Part shown: positions 1-8,347 of the stretch, piece by piece | How the letters are laid out: each line of letters opens with the position of its first letter | Position numbering within the stretch: position 1 is the first letter of the stretch | Source: Methanobacteriota archaeon | GTDB taxonomy: Archaea > Halobacteriota > Methanosarcinia > Methanosarcinales > Methanoperedenaceae | Assembly (NCBI GenBank): GCA_018900975.1 | Contig: JAHIFK010000075.1 | Location: 1 to 20,875 of the forward strand | DNA length: 20,875 bases | Direction: 5' to 3' | Position numbers and translations under genes: made by a program | The notes under the pieces: generated by a model | What the model was told of the DNA's origin: nothing | What the model saw: the letters and a program-made list of their open reading frames with translations, nothing else | Database searches by the model: none

Positions 1-552
1 GTTAAAGGGCTTGAACTGCCTGCTTATGACCCCCGTGGTGCTCAGGGACATGGTTTAGCATATGCAACATCAAACCGGGGAGGATGTCATCTGAGGGGTT
101 ATATGATCTCTCCTGAGATCCTTGGCACCCCGAAAGAATTATTAAACAGGTTCTCAACGCTTGATAAAGCTCGCTGGACAATTGATATGCAGGATTGGAC
201 TGCTTACATAGATTCCCTGGTGTTATGCCAGTTTACCATGTTCTCTACAGGCACAGATAATTACGCAGATATGTATTCAGCTGCAACAGGTTTTGAATGC
301 GATACATCTGATATCATGAGGATAGGCGCAAGGATCTGGAACCTTGAGCGCATGTACAATCTCAATGCTGGATTTAAAAAGGAAGACGATACCCTTCCAT
401 CAAGACTGCTTAAGGTTGGGGCGGCAAACGGGCCGGCGAAGGGGCAGGTTGTAAAGCTTAAGACCATGTTGAACGAGTATTATTCCCTGAGAGGCTGGAC
501 AAAGGAAGGAGTGCCTGAAGAATGGAAATTAAAGGAGTATGGTTTAAAATGA
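1..552 (+). CDS. Aldehyde:ferredoxin oxidoreductase, C-terminal 183 residues (5' end outside window)
   Basis: The reading frame is open from base 1 and ends with TGA at 550-552, so this is the tail of a gene that starts upstream. Seen: a glycine-rich stretch with LPAYDPRGAQGHGLAYATSN, the signature of tungstopterin aldehyde:ferredoxin oxidoreductases, then DSLVLC (Cys at codon 76), which fits the DxxGLC motif carrying the fourth cysteine ligand of the [4Fe-4S] cluster in this family. It ends in the family's helical C-terminal domain. Known for the family: cytoplasmic, tungsten-dependent oxidation of aldehydes to acids with ferredoxin as acceptor. The ATG at 103 is internal, not a start. Twelve bases separate it from the next gene, and a MoaD-like gene follows that, so the three probably form one operon. 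Which AOR subtype (AOR, FOR, GAPOR, BamB-like) cannot be decided from the tail. Confidence 0.93.
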   Translation, partial: VKGLELPAYDPRGAQGHGLAYATSNRGGCHLRGYMISPEILGTPKELLNRFSTLDKARWTIDMQDWTAYIDSLVLCQFTMFSTGTDNYADMYSAATGFECDTSDIMRIGARIWNLERMYNLNAGFKKEDDTLPSRLLKVGAANGPAKGQVVKLKTMLNEYYSLRGWTKEGVPEEWKLKEYGLK

Positions 553-564
553 GGGGGAAAGAAC

Positions 565-2082
565 ATGACCAATAAATCGCAAATAAGCGAATTAAGCCTT
601 CCTGAGAAGGTTGTGGAAGATGCCATAGCTGCACAGAAAGCATCTGTTGAGTGCATAAAAGAGAACCGGTACAAAGATTTCCTGCTTGAACAATGCCGTC
701 CTTTTGTTGAAGTTGTGAGGAATTTCAAGCGCACTCCTGAACAGTCAAAAGAAGCAATGGACTTATACCAGGCGTCGCTACTTTTGCATTACGATATATT
801 AACATCCCTCACAAAGACCGTTTCAGCAATGGATTGCGCATTCCTGGAATGGCAGCAGACGCCCATCACCCTTGATATAATGTACAAGATGGATAAAGAT
901 TTCAAGGATGCAATAGACGTTTTTGTAAATACTATCGAAGAGTCGGATGATATAATCGGAATAGAAGCTACAAGAGTCCATAACGGGTTCTACGGCATTA
1001 TATCTTCCATGGACTTTGCGGCTCTTCCTGGAAGCACTTTCTCGGTAATTGCCCAGATTCTTGAAAGAACGCCTATAGCCAAAGAATATAAGCAGGCGAT
1101 AATGGCATCCAAATCATGGGGTCTCAATGGGATATACGTGTTCGGTGACAGGTACACCAGGGTATTGCAGCGCTGCCGCAATGTGCAAAAAGCAATAGAG
1201 GAGGAGAAACGATATTTAAAGATGACCTGGAGCGACCCTTCAAAAACGATGATGAAACTGATGGGTACCTTTGGTCACAGTTCATATGATAGATTGAAAT
1301 ATTTTGAGATGTACGAGAAAAAGTTCACACCATACGTGAAAGCGGCGTATGACGCTAAAGTACATATTGCTAATATCCCCATGCTCCCAACCCATGTTGG
1401 CGATATAGGGCACCACATTGGTCCTTCATATTTCCATATATGCAAAGATGATATGTGCCTTGCGATCCTGGAAGCAGTTTCGCAGGTGGGCTATGATACG
1501 ATGAGAAGGGCGCTGGGCATGGGTAAGATCCAGAGCCCATTCGATGTTGCAGGCTTTGCCACAGGTGCAAGCGCTTCAGCCATGGCAGAAATTCTTGCAT
1601 GGGAGGCTTTTACCCCGGATATGATACAGGACTTATTCCAGAAGAGATTCCACCACTGGGTCATGGCGCATCCGTATGATAGGCCAATGGTCGGGGAACT
1701 TCATATTAACGACTGGCTGGACTTTGCCACACGCGGCGCATCAATAAATGCTCCTGCGCCAAGAGGATCGGGTGGCAAGGTGTCAGGCGTCCCGATAGAC
1801 CTCTCTGCAGTAAGATTCAACTCTAAATTGAACAATCCCCAGTGGTACACATACCCCTACACAGGAATATCGGTTCGAACTACAGCTCTCTTGCGATTTG
1901 TTGATCAGCCGTGCCTGCTTGCGCCTGAGCCGCCAAGCATAGTGGGTATGATAAATGCTACTGTCCTGCATCCTGAACTCCCAATGGCTCCTGTTCAGCT
2001 TTGCAAGAACTGCGCTACGGCAAGGTATGAGCCCGCCAAGTGTAATTATTGCATATCTCCAAAGCTTAACAGCATGCTATGA
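565..2082 (+). CDS. Unrecognised 505-residue protein with C-terminal CxxC-x9-CxxC knuckle, in AOR operon
   Basis: I do not recognise this family. Seen: a soluble, largely helical protein with no signal peptide or membrane segment. The middle holds two histidine-rich patches, HVGDIGHHIGPSYFH (about residues 278-292) and RFHHWVMAHPYDRP (about 364-377), which could bind metal. The last 30 residues carry Cys480, Cys483, Cys493 and Cys496, a zinc-ribbon or iron-sulfur type arrangement. The ATG has a G-rich purine tract 8-14 bases upstream (gaggggg at 551-557) overlapping the AOR stop. The stop overlaps the start of the MoaD-like gene as ATGA, so all three genes are probably translationally coupled. 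Inference only: an accessory or partner subunit of the upstream tungsten enzyme, or an enzyme acting on its substrate or product. Confidence 0.85.
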   Translation: MTNKSQISELSLPEKVVEDAIAAQKASVECIKENRYKDFLLEQCRPFVEVVRNFKRTPEQSKEAMDLYQASLLLHYDILTSLTKTVSAMDCAFLEWQQTPITLDIMYKMDKDFKDAIDVFVNTIEESDDIIGIEATRVHNGFYGIISSMDFAALPGSTFSVIAQILERTPIAKEYKQAIMASKSWGLNGIYVFGDRYTRVLQRCRNVQKAIEEEKRYLKMTWSDPSKTMMKLMGTFGHSSYDRLKYFEMYEKKFTPYVKAAYDAKVHIANIPMLPTHVGDIGHHIGPSYFHICKDDMCLAILEAVSQVGYDTMRRALGMGKIQSPFDVAGFATGASASAMAEILAWEAFTPDMIQDLFQKRFHHWVMAHPYDRPMVGELHINDWLDFATRGASINAPAPRGSGGKVSGVPIDLSAVRFNSKLNNPQWYTYPYTGISVRTTALLRFVDQPCLLAPEPPSIVGMINATVLHPELPMAPVQLCKNCATARYEPAKCNYCISPKLNSML

Positions 2083-2348
2083 GGGTATCAATTAAAGTGA
2101 GGCTGTTTGCAAGCATGAGAGATCATGCCGGAGTGAAAGACGCAGACGTTCAGGGAAAAAATGTGGGTGAAGTTCTGGATTCTCTTGTGAATGCATATCC
2201 TCTGTTGAAAACGCAGATTTTCAAAGAGGATGGAGATCTTTTGCCCCATGTGCGTGTTCTGCTAAATGGGATAGCAATAAGCGATCTGGATACTGAGCTT
2301 AAAATTGGAGATGAGATTGCGGTTTTTCCGCCTGTCGGCGGAGGGTGA
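2079..2348 (+). CDS. MoaD/ThiS-family small sulfur-carrier protein
   Basis: An 89-residue beta-grasp protein of ubiquitin-like type. Seen: an N-terminal strand with KVRLFASMRDHAG as in MoaD, a central VRVLLNG strand, the GDEIAVFPPVGGG end typical of MoaD, and a C-terminal di-glycine, the site adenylated and then thiocarboxylated in this family. Known: MoaD donates sulfur to the pterin dithiolene during molybdopterin or tungstopterin synthesis; some archaeal relatives (SAMPs) are also attached to proteins. The start overlaps the preceding stop by four bases (ATGA). Its place directly after an AOR operon suggests a carrier dedicated to the tungsten cofactor, but a SAMP-like role cannot be excluded. 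Confidence 0.9.
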   Translation: MRVSIKVRLFASMRDHAGVKDADVQGKNVGEVLDSLVNAYPLLKTQIFKEDGDLLPHVRVLLNGIAISDLDTELKIGDEIAVFPPVGGG

Positions 2349-2360
2349 AATATAAACTTA
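2348..2360 (+). promoter_or_regulatory. Probable TATA box for the TBP gene
   Basis: The sequence aaatataaactta starts at the last base of the MoaD-like stop codon. Its centre lies about 27 bases before the ATG at 2382, so transcription would start at or next to that ATG and give a leaderless mRNA. A second AT-rich stretch at 2371-2379 (tattatata) would instead favour the in-frame ATG at 2403. The positional logic follows the known archaeal TATA-to-start distance; no start site has been mapped. Confidence 0.5.
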
Positions 2361-2381
2361 TTAAGAATAATATTATATACA

Positions 2382-2924
2382 ATGCATGAACGATACCAGT
2401 TTATGCTTAATGTGGTAAATGTAGTTCTCACTGTTAATCTCGATACCATATTAGAACTCAAAGACATTGCTGAAAAACTGAAGGTGGCCTACCATCCAGA
2501 GACGTTCGATGGCGTGGTATACCGAATTAAATCTCCAAAATTTACCGCGATCTTTTTAAAAAATGGCAAAGTAGTTTGCAATCTTAAGAAACTGGAAGAC
2601 CTCGAACTCTGGCAGCCCGCATTTGAAAAGATACTAAGGGATTTGGGGATAGAGTTTAAACATATCAAATCAGAAATACAGAATATTGTCACTGCTTCAG
2701 ATCTTGGAAGGACATTGGACCTGAACCATCTGGTTGAACAGCTAGGATTTGATGATGTGGAATACAATCCTGAAAGTTTCATTGGACTGGTCTACCGTGT
2801 ACCAGAATTTAATGCCACATTTATGATTTTCAGTAGTGGTAAGGTGAATATCATGGGTACGAAAAAACTTGAAGATGCCAGATTGGCTCTGGATAAATTA
2901 AAAAAAATGCTAAATATAATCTGA
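2382..2924 (+). CDS. tbp: TATA-box binding protein, divergent copy
   Basis: A general transcription factor that binds the TATA box and recruits TFB and RNA polymerase. Seen: the two direct TBP repeats, about residues 9-90 and 98-180, each with the 'E.F.G.VYR' block (ETFDGVVYR, ESFIGLVYR) and a following '.GK' strand (LKNGKVVC, SSGKVNIMGTKK). The four phenylalanines that kink DNA are kept (Phe in ETF and AIF, then in ESF and MIF). The first repeat is unusual: NLKKLED replaces the common TGAKS.E, LKNGK replaces SSGK, and the proline of FPG is lost in both repeats. There is no acidic C-terminal tail. Length 180 is normal. A start at 2403 is possible and would remove only seven residues. Probably one of several TBP paralogs, as known in Methanosarcina; the paralog idea is inference. 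Confidence 0.92.
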   Translation: MHERYQFMLNVVNVVLTVNLDTILELKDIAEKLKVAYHPETFDGVVYRIKSPKFTAIFLKNGKVVCNLKKLEDLELWQPAFEKILRDLGIEFKHIKSEIQNIVTASDLGRTLDLNHLVEQLGFDDVEYNPESFIGLVYRVPEFNATFMIFSSGKVNIMGTKKLEDARLALDKLKKMLNII

Positions 2925-2971
2925 AAAGAAGGGTGGAAGTCAGATTGTTCGCAGTCAAGTGTGAAACATTG

Positions 2972-3376
2972 TCACATGATAACTATATCGATAAATGGGC
3001 TCTCAAGCGTCTGTTCTGGTTCTGAAGTAGGGTGGTATCCGCCCCATATAACTGGAAGATCAGGGTATTTCTCTTTGACCGCAGCGCATACGTCGATCCC
3101 GTCACGTATCTGGTAGCAGGTCATGCTGCTGACAGCAAGGCACAGGGCATTATCACATGCATCAATGATCATTTTCCTGTGATCAGTATCCACCACTGCA
3201 TTGATTATCCTGACATCGAACCTGTCCCCTACCATCCTTGCAAGAGCCAGAAGCGAGAGCGGCACGTTGACAAGAGGAACCTGAAGTGAGGTGGTTTTTT
3301 TGTTTGGTTGAGCCACAGGATGTTTTACCGGCATCGGATTGAACAAAACAATGATTTTTTTGTTTTTGGGGCTCAT
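2972..3376 (-). pseudogene. Truncated B12-binding radical-SAM protein, N-terminal domain only
   Basis: A 134-residue ORF matching the cobalamin-binding N-terminal domain of BchE/elongator-like B12 radical-SAM proteins. Seen: a VPLSLLALARMV helix, a VRIINAVVD strand, an AVSSMTCYQIRDG segment, then PVIWGGYHPTSEPEQTL and FIDIVIM. In the family this last strand is followed by GEGE and a radical-SAM CxxxCxxC domain of 200 or more residues; here a TGA comes at once. Only about 50 bases remain before the convergent TBP gene, so the catalytic half is not present in another frame; it has been deleted. The start codon lacks a clear Shine-Dalgarno. Most likely a decaying remnant, though a free-standing B12-binding protein is possible. 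Confidence 0.75.
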
Positions 3377-3528
3377 TCGCCATTATGAATATCATCATCC
3401 TATTTTAGCTTTATTACTTCATATAATGATTTCCGATAAATTATCTCTCCTTACTTCCATTCTTTTAATGGTTGCGTCTGAAGATAAAATTAGAATTCTG
3501 AATAACCATAATGAATACAAAACTATCG

Positions 3529-3562
3529 AGCATCCTTACAGATGCTTTTGGGCTTCTAGCCC
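3529..3562 (-). terminator. Tandem hairpins 3' of the egsA-to-DUF89 operon
   Basis: Two perfect small inverted repeats lie 24-57 bases beyond the DUF89 stop: GGGCT-TCT-AGCCC (3550-3562) and AGCATC-CTTACA-GATGCT (3529-3546), separated by three T on the plus strand. Downstream on the minus strand the DNA becomes T-rich (tagttttg). They may form a 3' UTR structure or aid transcription termination. Archaeal termination usually needs only T-tracts, so the role is uncertain. Confidence 0.4.
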
Positions 3563-3585
3563 GGCAGTCTGTGACTTCAATCGTA

Positions 3586-4446
3586 TTACCCTTCCACCCT
3601 CGCCACACTCATATTTTTCTGCAACCCCATCGCTTCAGCCACAGACTCGCACTTTGTCTTCAAAAGATATGCGATAGGCTTGAAATCATATTCAGACATA
3701 GTCTCATAGTTCGCCATCCCCTTGCTGATAATAATCGATGCCCCGTGCAGCGCCTCCACAAGCTCAGGCGGCGTCTCTTTCAGGCACACACCGATGGCAT
3801 TCGACCCGGTCGTAAGCACCCTGTCCACCAATTTGTCAATGCCAAGTTCCCTGGCCTCTTTCATGGTAACATCGTTGAGTATGGGCGCGCCCCTCACCAC
3901 AAGTGTGATCCTGCCCCCGAGCTTTTTTATCTCCTCAAACAGCAGGGTATCGAATATAATCTCGCCGCAGTTGTCAGCAAGGTAAACCACATCCCTGAGC
4001 ATTGATCTCATCATGTCAGAATCATCCACATCAAGCCCGTGCTTGATCTGCTTCATTATGGTCTCTTTTCCTGTCGCCTTATCAGCATCAAACCCCAGTA
4101 CGCCGAAGTCGAACGAGTTGCCGATTATGGACACAAGCACCGCTCGCCTGAAGGCGTCCTTTTCTGACACGAACTCACGAACGAACGGCAGGAGCTTCAG
4201 GGCAGCCTCATTGCTCTGCCGCTTTTTCTCCCTGTAAGGATCGATATCTCCCAGTACCCTGTACGCTTCCCTGTGTATCTTCGTGGATAGATGCGTCGCA
4301 GGCGCACCGTCAACAAGGTACTTCCGCAGCACCTCGATACCTGCAAGCACAGCTTTTTTCTGCAGAGCCAGGTCTTTTGTAGAAAGCTCTGCCTCGAACT
4401 GCACTCTTGATAACAGGCACGGCGCGCATCTTGGGTGGATCTTCAT
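3586..4446 (-). CDS. DUF89/ARMT1-like family protein (damage-control phosphatase-like)
   Basis: A 286-residue protein of the archaeal DUF89 branch (the AF1104/PH1575 type). Seen: an N-terminal CAPC pair (Cys7, Cys10) typical of this branch, a GNSFDFG motif (Asn110, Asp113), the metal-site motif ADNCGEIIFD (Asp158, Asn159, Glu162), RGAPILND (about 185-192) and SKGMANYE near 241-248. Known: relatives are metal-dependent phosphatases acting on damaged or excess sugar phosphates and related metabolites; the archaeal substrate is not established. The ATG lies seven bases beyond the polymerase stop, so it is cotranscribed as the last gene of the egsA-to-DUF89 run. The sequence after Ser280 (VARVEG) adds little; length is normal. 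Confidence 0.9.
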   Translation of the reverse strand: MKIHPRCAPCLLSRVQFEAELSTKDLALQKKAVLAGIEVLRKYLVDGAPATHLSTKIHREAYRVLGDIDPYREKKRQSNEAALKLLPFVREFVSEKDAFRRAVLVSIIGNSFDFGVLGFDADKATGKETIMKQIKHGLDVDDSDMMRSMLRDVVYLADNCGEIIFDTLLFEEIKKLGGRITLVVRGAPILNDVTMKEARELGIDKLVDRVLTTGSNAIGVCLKETPPELVEALHGASIIISKGMANYETMSEYDFKPIAYLLKTKCESVAEAMGLQKNMSVARVEG

Positions 4447-4453
4447 TTCTCTC

Positions 4454-7051
4454 CTAAAATTCGAATAATTGCCTCTGTTTTGTTTCTGTTGCCACCTTTT
4501 TCTCCCCCATCCATCTTAACATTTCCCCAGTTATCCCGAAATCAGACAGAATGCGCTCAACCGGGGGGAGTATCTGCTTATTGACATAATAATCCACATC
4601 AAGAGGCAGGTTCTTCTCCTTTGCGTATTCCGGGTCTTCAGCCCTTTCCACGAACATCCCCTTCCCTGCCAGGATAACAAAAGGTATCCTGTCACCCACG
4701 TTCGCGATCATTCCACGGCTTTTTAATTTATCCACAACTGTGATATGCGGCTGCCTGTTCTTGTAACTCTCAGCTTTTTTTGTATATTGCCTTGTCAGTA
4801 TCAGGTCTTCGAACAACTCGCTGTCTTTACCAGGATCTATTGACCTTATGCGGTTTATGGTGTCCTTCACAAGTTCGACAGCTTCATCCACTTTTGCCTC
4901 CTTCAGCACAAGCTCAAGCACTCTTTCAACTGTCTTTGTGGTCAGCCCGCACCAGTCCCGGCGGACTGTTTCCATGCCTTTTACCTTTATTTTTTCCTTC
5001 ATACCCTGCGCAGTTTTCTCTAATATCAGGAGGGCGTACCTCTTTTTGGCTATGAATATGGCGCGCCTGGCAAATGAGTCAAAAACAAGTTCCATAGGCT
5101 TAACAAGGGAATCAGTAACAGTATTTGCGATGCTATTTCCCACAAGCTGCGCCTCATCAAAAGTAAGCTCTTTATCAAGAAGATGAACGAAAACGCTGTC
5201 AGTATCCCCATAAACAACAGATAGGCCAATGTGTTTCCCATCTTTTATTTTATCCATTTCATCCTTTTTAAGAGCCCTGCCGTCCTTGATAATAATTTCC
5301 TTTATTTCCTCCTCAATAAGTTTCTTTGTGCGCAGGATATTCTCGCGCCCGAAGCTCGTTACTGCGCTTGCAAGGGTCATACTGTAAAGCCGCGCCCTTG
5401 AATACCCAGAATAACCGTAGAAGCTGTTAAGAAGTATCTTGAGAGCAAGCTGCGTTGCGTCAAGTACGCGATATTCCTCCTCGTTCGCTGTCTTCATCTT
5501 TGCGCGCGTCGCCTGCCTTCTGTCCAGAAGTTCTTCAAGTATGGATGGAACTATTCCTTTTACAACTTTCCGTGAGACAAAAACTCCGCCTGTTGGCGCA
5601 TTCTCCACATCATCAGGTCTCTCGCCCACCACTTCTGTTGTATAGCACAGGTTGTGCGCCATCATTATTGTCGGGTAAAGAGATTTGTAGTCGAGTATCA
5701 CGATATTCTCAAGCAGCCCCTTCTTTGGCGGAAGCACCTCGGCGCCAGCCAGTTCTTCTCCTTCATCATAACGCTCCTCTGACATCTCGCCAGTGGGACG
5801 TGCCGACAGTACACGGTCGTGCTTCATGTACTCTCGAAGGATCAGGTTCTCGACCATCTGGGTCTGCCCGCCGTCAAGGATATCCTGGAGCAGCGTCCCG
5901 CTCACCCGTGCAAGAGCTATGTATTTGTCGATAAGCCGAAGCTTCAAAAGGAAGGCAAGCGCAAGCTCGGAGTCGCGCCTTGAATAATCAACGAATTTTG
6001 AGAATTTCTCACCGTTATCATTCCAGTATGCCTCCATCTCAAGGAAAGGTATGTCAAGTTTCTCAAGCCCCAGAAGTTCTTTTGCAGCGTTCCTGAGCGT
6101 GTACTGCTTGAGCGAGTACTCACGGCGAAGAAGCGGCAGGACGTCCACTGCGATGCGCCCCATCACGCTTACCCGCGTGATGTTTCCGATCTTCCTGTAA
6201 TACAGAGTTCTTCCATCCCTGCCTGCAAGAGGTTCTATCTTTGCCCCGGTCCTGTTGAGGGCTTTTATCCTGTCCACTATGTATGGAATGTCAAAACTGT
6301 TAGAGTTATAGCCCACAAGGATGTCGGGGTCGTATTCCCCGATGATGTCAAAAAACCGCCGCAGCATTGCCTCTTCGCTTCCGCAGCTTTCGACATCGCC
6401 ACTCATGCCGGTCTTTTTTCCCACAAGCACGAGCGTCTTTTTGCCATTGAATTCTGGCGCAAAAGCAAGGCTTATAAGAACGATAGGCGAATTCTCTGCC
6501 GTCGGCATGGCCCCGTGTAATGGGAGGCACTCGATATCGAAGGCAAGGTGCCGGAAGGGCGCATTTTTCAGGATATCCACAGGTTCTACTTTTCTTGATG
6601 TTATTTTGATGCTGCTCAGGATATCGGTATCATTCGTGTTCCCCTCTGGTTCTGCTGCCGCCCATCCCATACCACCTAGACTGGTGTCCACCATGTACCT
6701 GTTCCTGAACAGGATATCGGTTTCATAAACATCGTCTACCATTTGTTTTAAATCGTCGCGTATCGCGGGTACGCCTTTCGGGTCGTAAAGAATTATCTTT
6801 AGCATGCTGACAGGGTTCTTGAAATACCCTACAGGCTCAAACCGAGGGACAATTTCTATTCGTTTTATATGCTCCTTGAACCGTTCCTTTAAAATATCAG
6901 CGCTCTCAGGGGGCGCCTTTGCATAAAAATACGGCTCGAAATCCAGAACTGAACAGCAGACGCTGTTCCCTGACCCATCCCTGCCGTAAAGCCTTACCAC
7001 AGGCTTGCCGTCGCTATAAGTGTAGTCGGCGTCTAGGATCTGGAAATTCAT
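4454..7051 (-). CDS. polB: Family B replicative DNA polymerase (PolB) with proofreading exonuclease
   Basis: An 865-residue DNA-dependent DNA polymerase. Seen in order: an N-terminal domain; the 3'-5' exonuclease with Exo I DIE (Asp172, Glu174), Exo II GYNSNSFDIPY (Asp254) and Exo III YSRRD (Tyr356, Asp360); polymerase motif A DYKSLYP (Asp454), motif B KILLNSFYGYSG (from Lys538) and motif C YGDTDS (Asp616, Asp618); then KKRYA in the thumb region. The last eight residues, KQRQLFEF, fit an archaeal PCNA-interacting PIP box. All catalytic residues are present, so both activities should be intact. It sits between hisD (37-base gap) and DUF89 (7-base gap) on the same strand. There is no intein. 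PolB1 or PolB3 subtype cannot be fixed without a tree. Confidence 0.97.
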   Translation of the reverse strand: MNFQILDADYTYSDGKPVVRLYGRDGSGNSVCCSVLDFEPYFYAKAPPESADILKERFKEHIKRIEIVPRFEPVGYFKNPVSMLKIILYDPKGVPAIRDDLKQMVDDVYETDILFRNRYMVDTSLGGMGWAAAEPEGNTNDTDILSSIKITSRKVEPVDILKNAPFRHLAFDIECLPLHGAMPTAENSPIVLISLAFAPEFNGKKTLVLVGKKTGMSGDVESCGSEEAMLRRFFDIIGEYDPDILVGYNSNSFDIPYIVDRIKALNRTGAKIEPLAGRDGRTLYYRKIGNITRVSVMGRIAVDVLPLLRREYSLKQYTLRNAAKELLGLEKLDIPFLEMEAYWNDNGEKFSKFVDYSRRDSELALAFLLKLRLIDKYIALARVSGTLLQDILDGGQTQMVENLILREYMKHDRVLSARPTGEMSEERYDEGEELAGAEVLPPKKGLLENIVILDYKSLYPTIMMAHNLCYTTEVVGERPDDVENAPTGGVFVSRKVVKGIVPSILEELLDRRQATRAKMKTANEEEYRVLDATQLALKILLNSFYGYSGYSRARLYSMTLASAVTSFGRENILRTKKLIEEEIKEIIIKDGRALKKDEMDKIKDGKHIGLSVVYGDTDSVFVHLLDKELTFDEAQLVGNSIANTVTDSLVKPMELVFDSFARRAIFIAKKRYALLILEKTAQGMKEKIKVKGMETVRRDWCGLTTKTVERVLELVLKEAKVDEAVELVKDTINRIRSIDPGKDSELFEDLILTRQYTKKAESYKNRQPHITVVDKLKSRGMIANVGDRIPFVILAGKGMFVERAEDPEYAKEKNLPLDVDYYVNKQILPPVERILSDFGITGEMLRWMGEKKVATETKQRQLFEF

Positions 7052-7088
7052 GATGATTAGATTTGATTTAACAGGTTTATAGGTTTCT

Positions 7089-8345
7089 TTACTTCCTAAC
7101 CCTCACCGCGTTCGCATGCGCGGGCAGACCCTCTGCCTCAGCAAGATCGATAATGGTATCACCTATGCTATCAAGCCCCTTCTTATCTATTATCTGAACA
7201 CTTGACTTTGTCACAAAATGGTCAGTATTAAGACCAGAGAACACGCGCGCATATCCTGCTGTGGGAAGCACGTGGTTAGTGCCTGAAGCGTAGTCGCCAG
7301 CGCTGACAGGGGCGTAATTGCCAATGAATATAGAACCCGCATGCTTTATCCTACCCAGGATGTTCACATCAGTCATTATCTCAAGATGTTCTGGCGCGAA
7401 CCTGTTGGAGAAGCAAATGCACTCATCAAGAGTTCCTGTAAGTATCGCCGCATTATCAAGCGACTTACTGATAATATCCAGCCTGGCAGAGGTCTTCATC
7501 TGAAGATCAAGATCATACCTTACCTTTTTAGCGATATCATCAGACGTTGTAACAAGAACGCATACTGCATCAGGGTCATGCTCTGCCTGCGCGATCATGT
7601 CTGCGGCAATATGATCCGACTTTGACGAGCTGTCAGCAATAATGAGCAACTCGCTTGGTCCTGCGGGAAAATCAATTGCAGTCCCGCATGCCATCTTTGC
7701 AGCCGTTACATAAACATTGCCCGGTCCAACGATCTTATCCACCTTCGGGACGGTCTCTGTGCCGTAAGCCATCGCGGCGACAGCCTGCACACCCCCGATG
7801 CAAAAAACCCGATCTGCACCCGCGATAGAAGCGGCTGCAAGCGTAAGCGGGTTCACGCTCCCGTCCTGCTTTGGCGGAGTGCATACCACCACATTCTCAA
7901 CACCTGCAACTTTTGCAGGTATCACGGTCATGAGCGCCGTGCTCGGATACGTTGCCCTTCCACCGGGAACATACGCGCCAACACTGTCAAGAGGCGATAT
8001 GTGCTGTCCAAGTTTTATACCCTGATCAAACTCTTTCATCCAGGACTTCTGTAACTGCGCGATGTGGAATTTGCGGATATTTGCAGCGGCTTTCTCAAGA
8101 TGCCGGATAAGCACATCATCAATTGAAGAAAGAGCAGAATCGATCTGTGAATCCAGAACTTCGATCATCTCTATTTTTGCTTTATCAAACTGCTGCGTAT
8201 ATTTGCGAAGTGCTGCATCCCCGTTCCTCTTCACATCATCGAGTATTGGCACAACTGTGGCCATCACATCAGTCAGCCCTTTGCCGCGTCTTAAGAGACG
8301 TCGGGTCTCCTCATCAGTAAGTTCAGAAACCGGCTTTGTCAGCAT
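7089..8345 (-). CDS. hisD: Histidinol dehydrogenase
   Basis: A 418-residue enzyme carrying out the last two steps of histidine synthesis, NAD-dependent four-electron oxidation of L-histidinol to L-histidine. Seen: YVPGGRA near residue 125, GPGNVYV near 207, zinc ligands Gln253 and His256 in QAEHDPDA, the catalytic Glu319-His320 pair in NRFAPEHLEI, zinc ligand Asp351 in SAGDYASGTNH, and C-terminal His410 in EGLPAHA. Length and all active-site residues are those of the family. No other his gene is nearby; it stands inside a mixed housekeeping run, two bases after the zinc-knuckle gene and 37 before the polymerase gene. Confidence 0.97.
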   Translation of the reverse strand: MLTKPVSELTDEETRRLLRRGKGLTDVMATVVPILDDVKRNGDAALRKYTQQFDKAKIEMIEVLDSQIDSALSSIDDVLIRHLEKAAANIRKFHIAQLQKSWMKEFDQGIKLGQHISPLDSVGAYVPGGRATYPSTALMTVIPAKVAGVENVVVCTPPKQDGSVNPLTLAAASIAGADRVFCIGGVQAVAAMAYGTETVPKVDKIVGPGNVYVTAAKMACGTAIDFPAGPSELLIIADSSSKSDHIAADMIAQAEHDPDAVCVLVTTSDDIAKKVRYDLDLQMKTSARLDIISKSLDNAAILTGTLDECICFSNRFAPEHLEIMTDVNILGRIKHAGSIFIGNYAPVSAGDYASGTNHVLPTAGYARVFSGLNTDHFVTKSSVQIIDKKGLDSIGDTIIDLAEAEGLPAHANAVRVRK

Positions 8346-8347
8346 CT

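Noticed and set aside
2960..2976. Short inverted repeat TGTGA...TCACA between the convergent TBP and B12-domain genes
   Set aside because: Only five base pairs with a seven-base loop and no T-tract; too weak to call a terminator.
3529..3600. Possible tRNA or CRISPR-like fragment in the paired hairpins
   Set aside because: No T-loop, CCA-proximal stem or cloverleaf spacing, and no repeated unit, so neither fits.
3511..4005. 164-codon plus-strand ORF opposite DUF89
   Set aside because: It is antisense to a well-supported gene with intact motifs, and its translation is histidine/arginine-rich without any recognisable domain; a shadow frame.
5455..5934. 159-codon plus-strand ORF opposite the polymerase gene
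   Set aside because: Antisense to conserved polymerase motifs; serine/arginine/proline-rich composition typical of a shadow frame.
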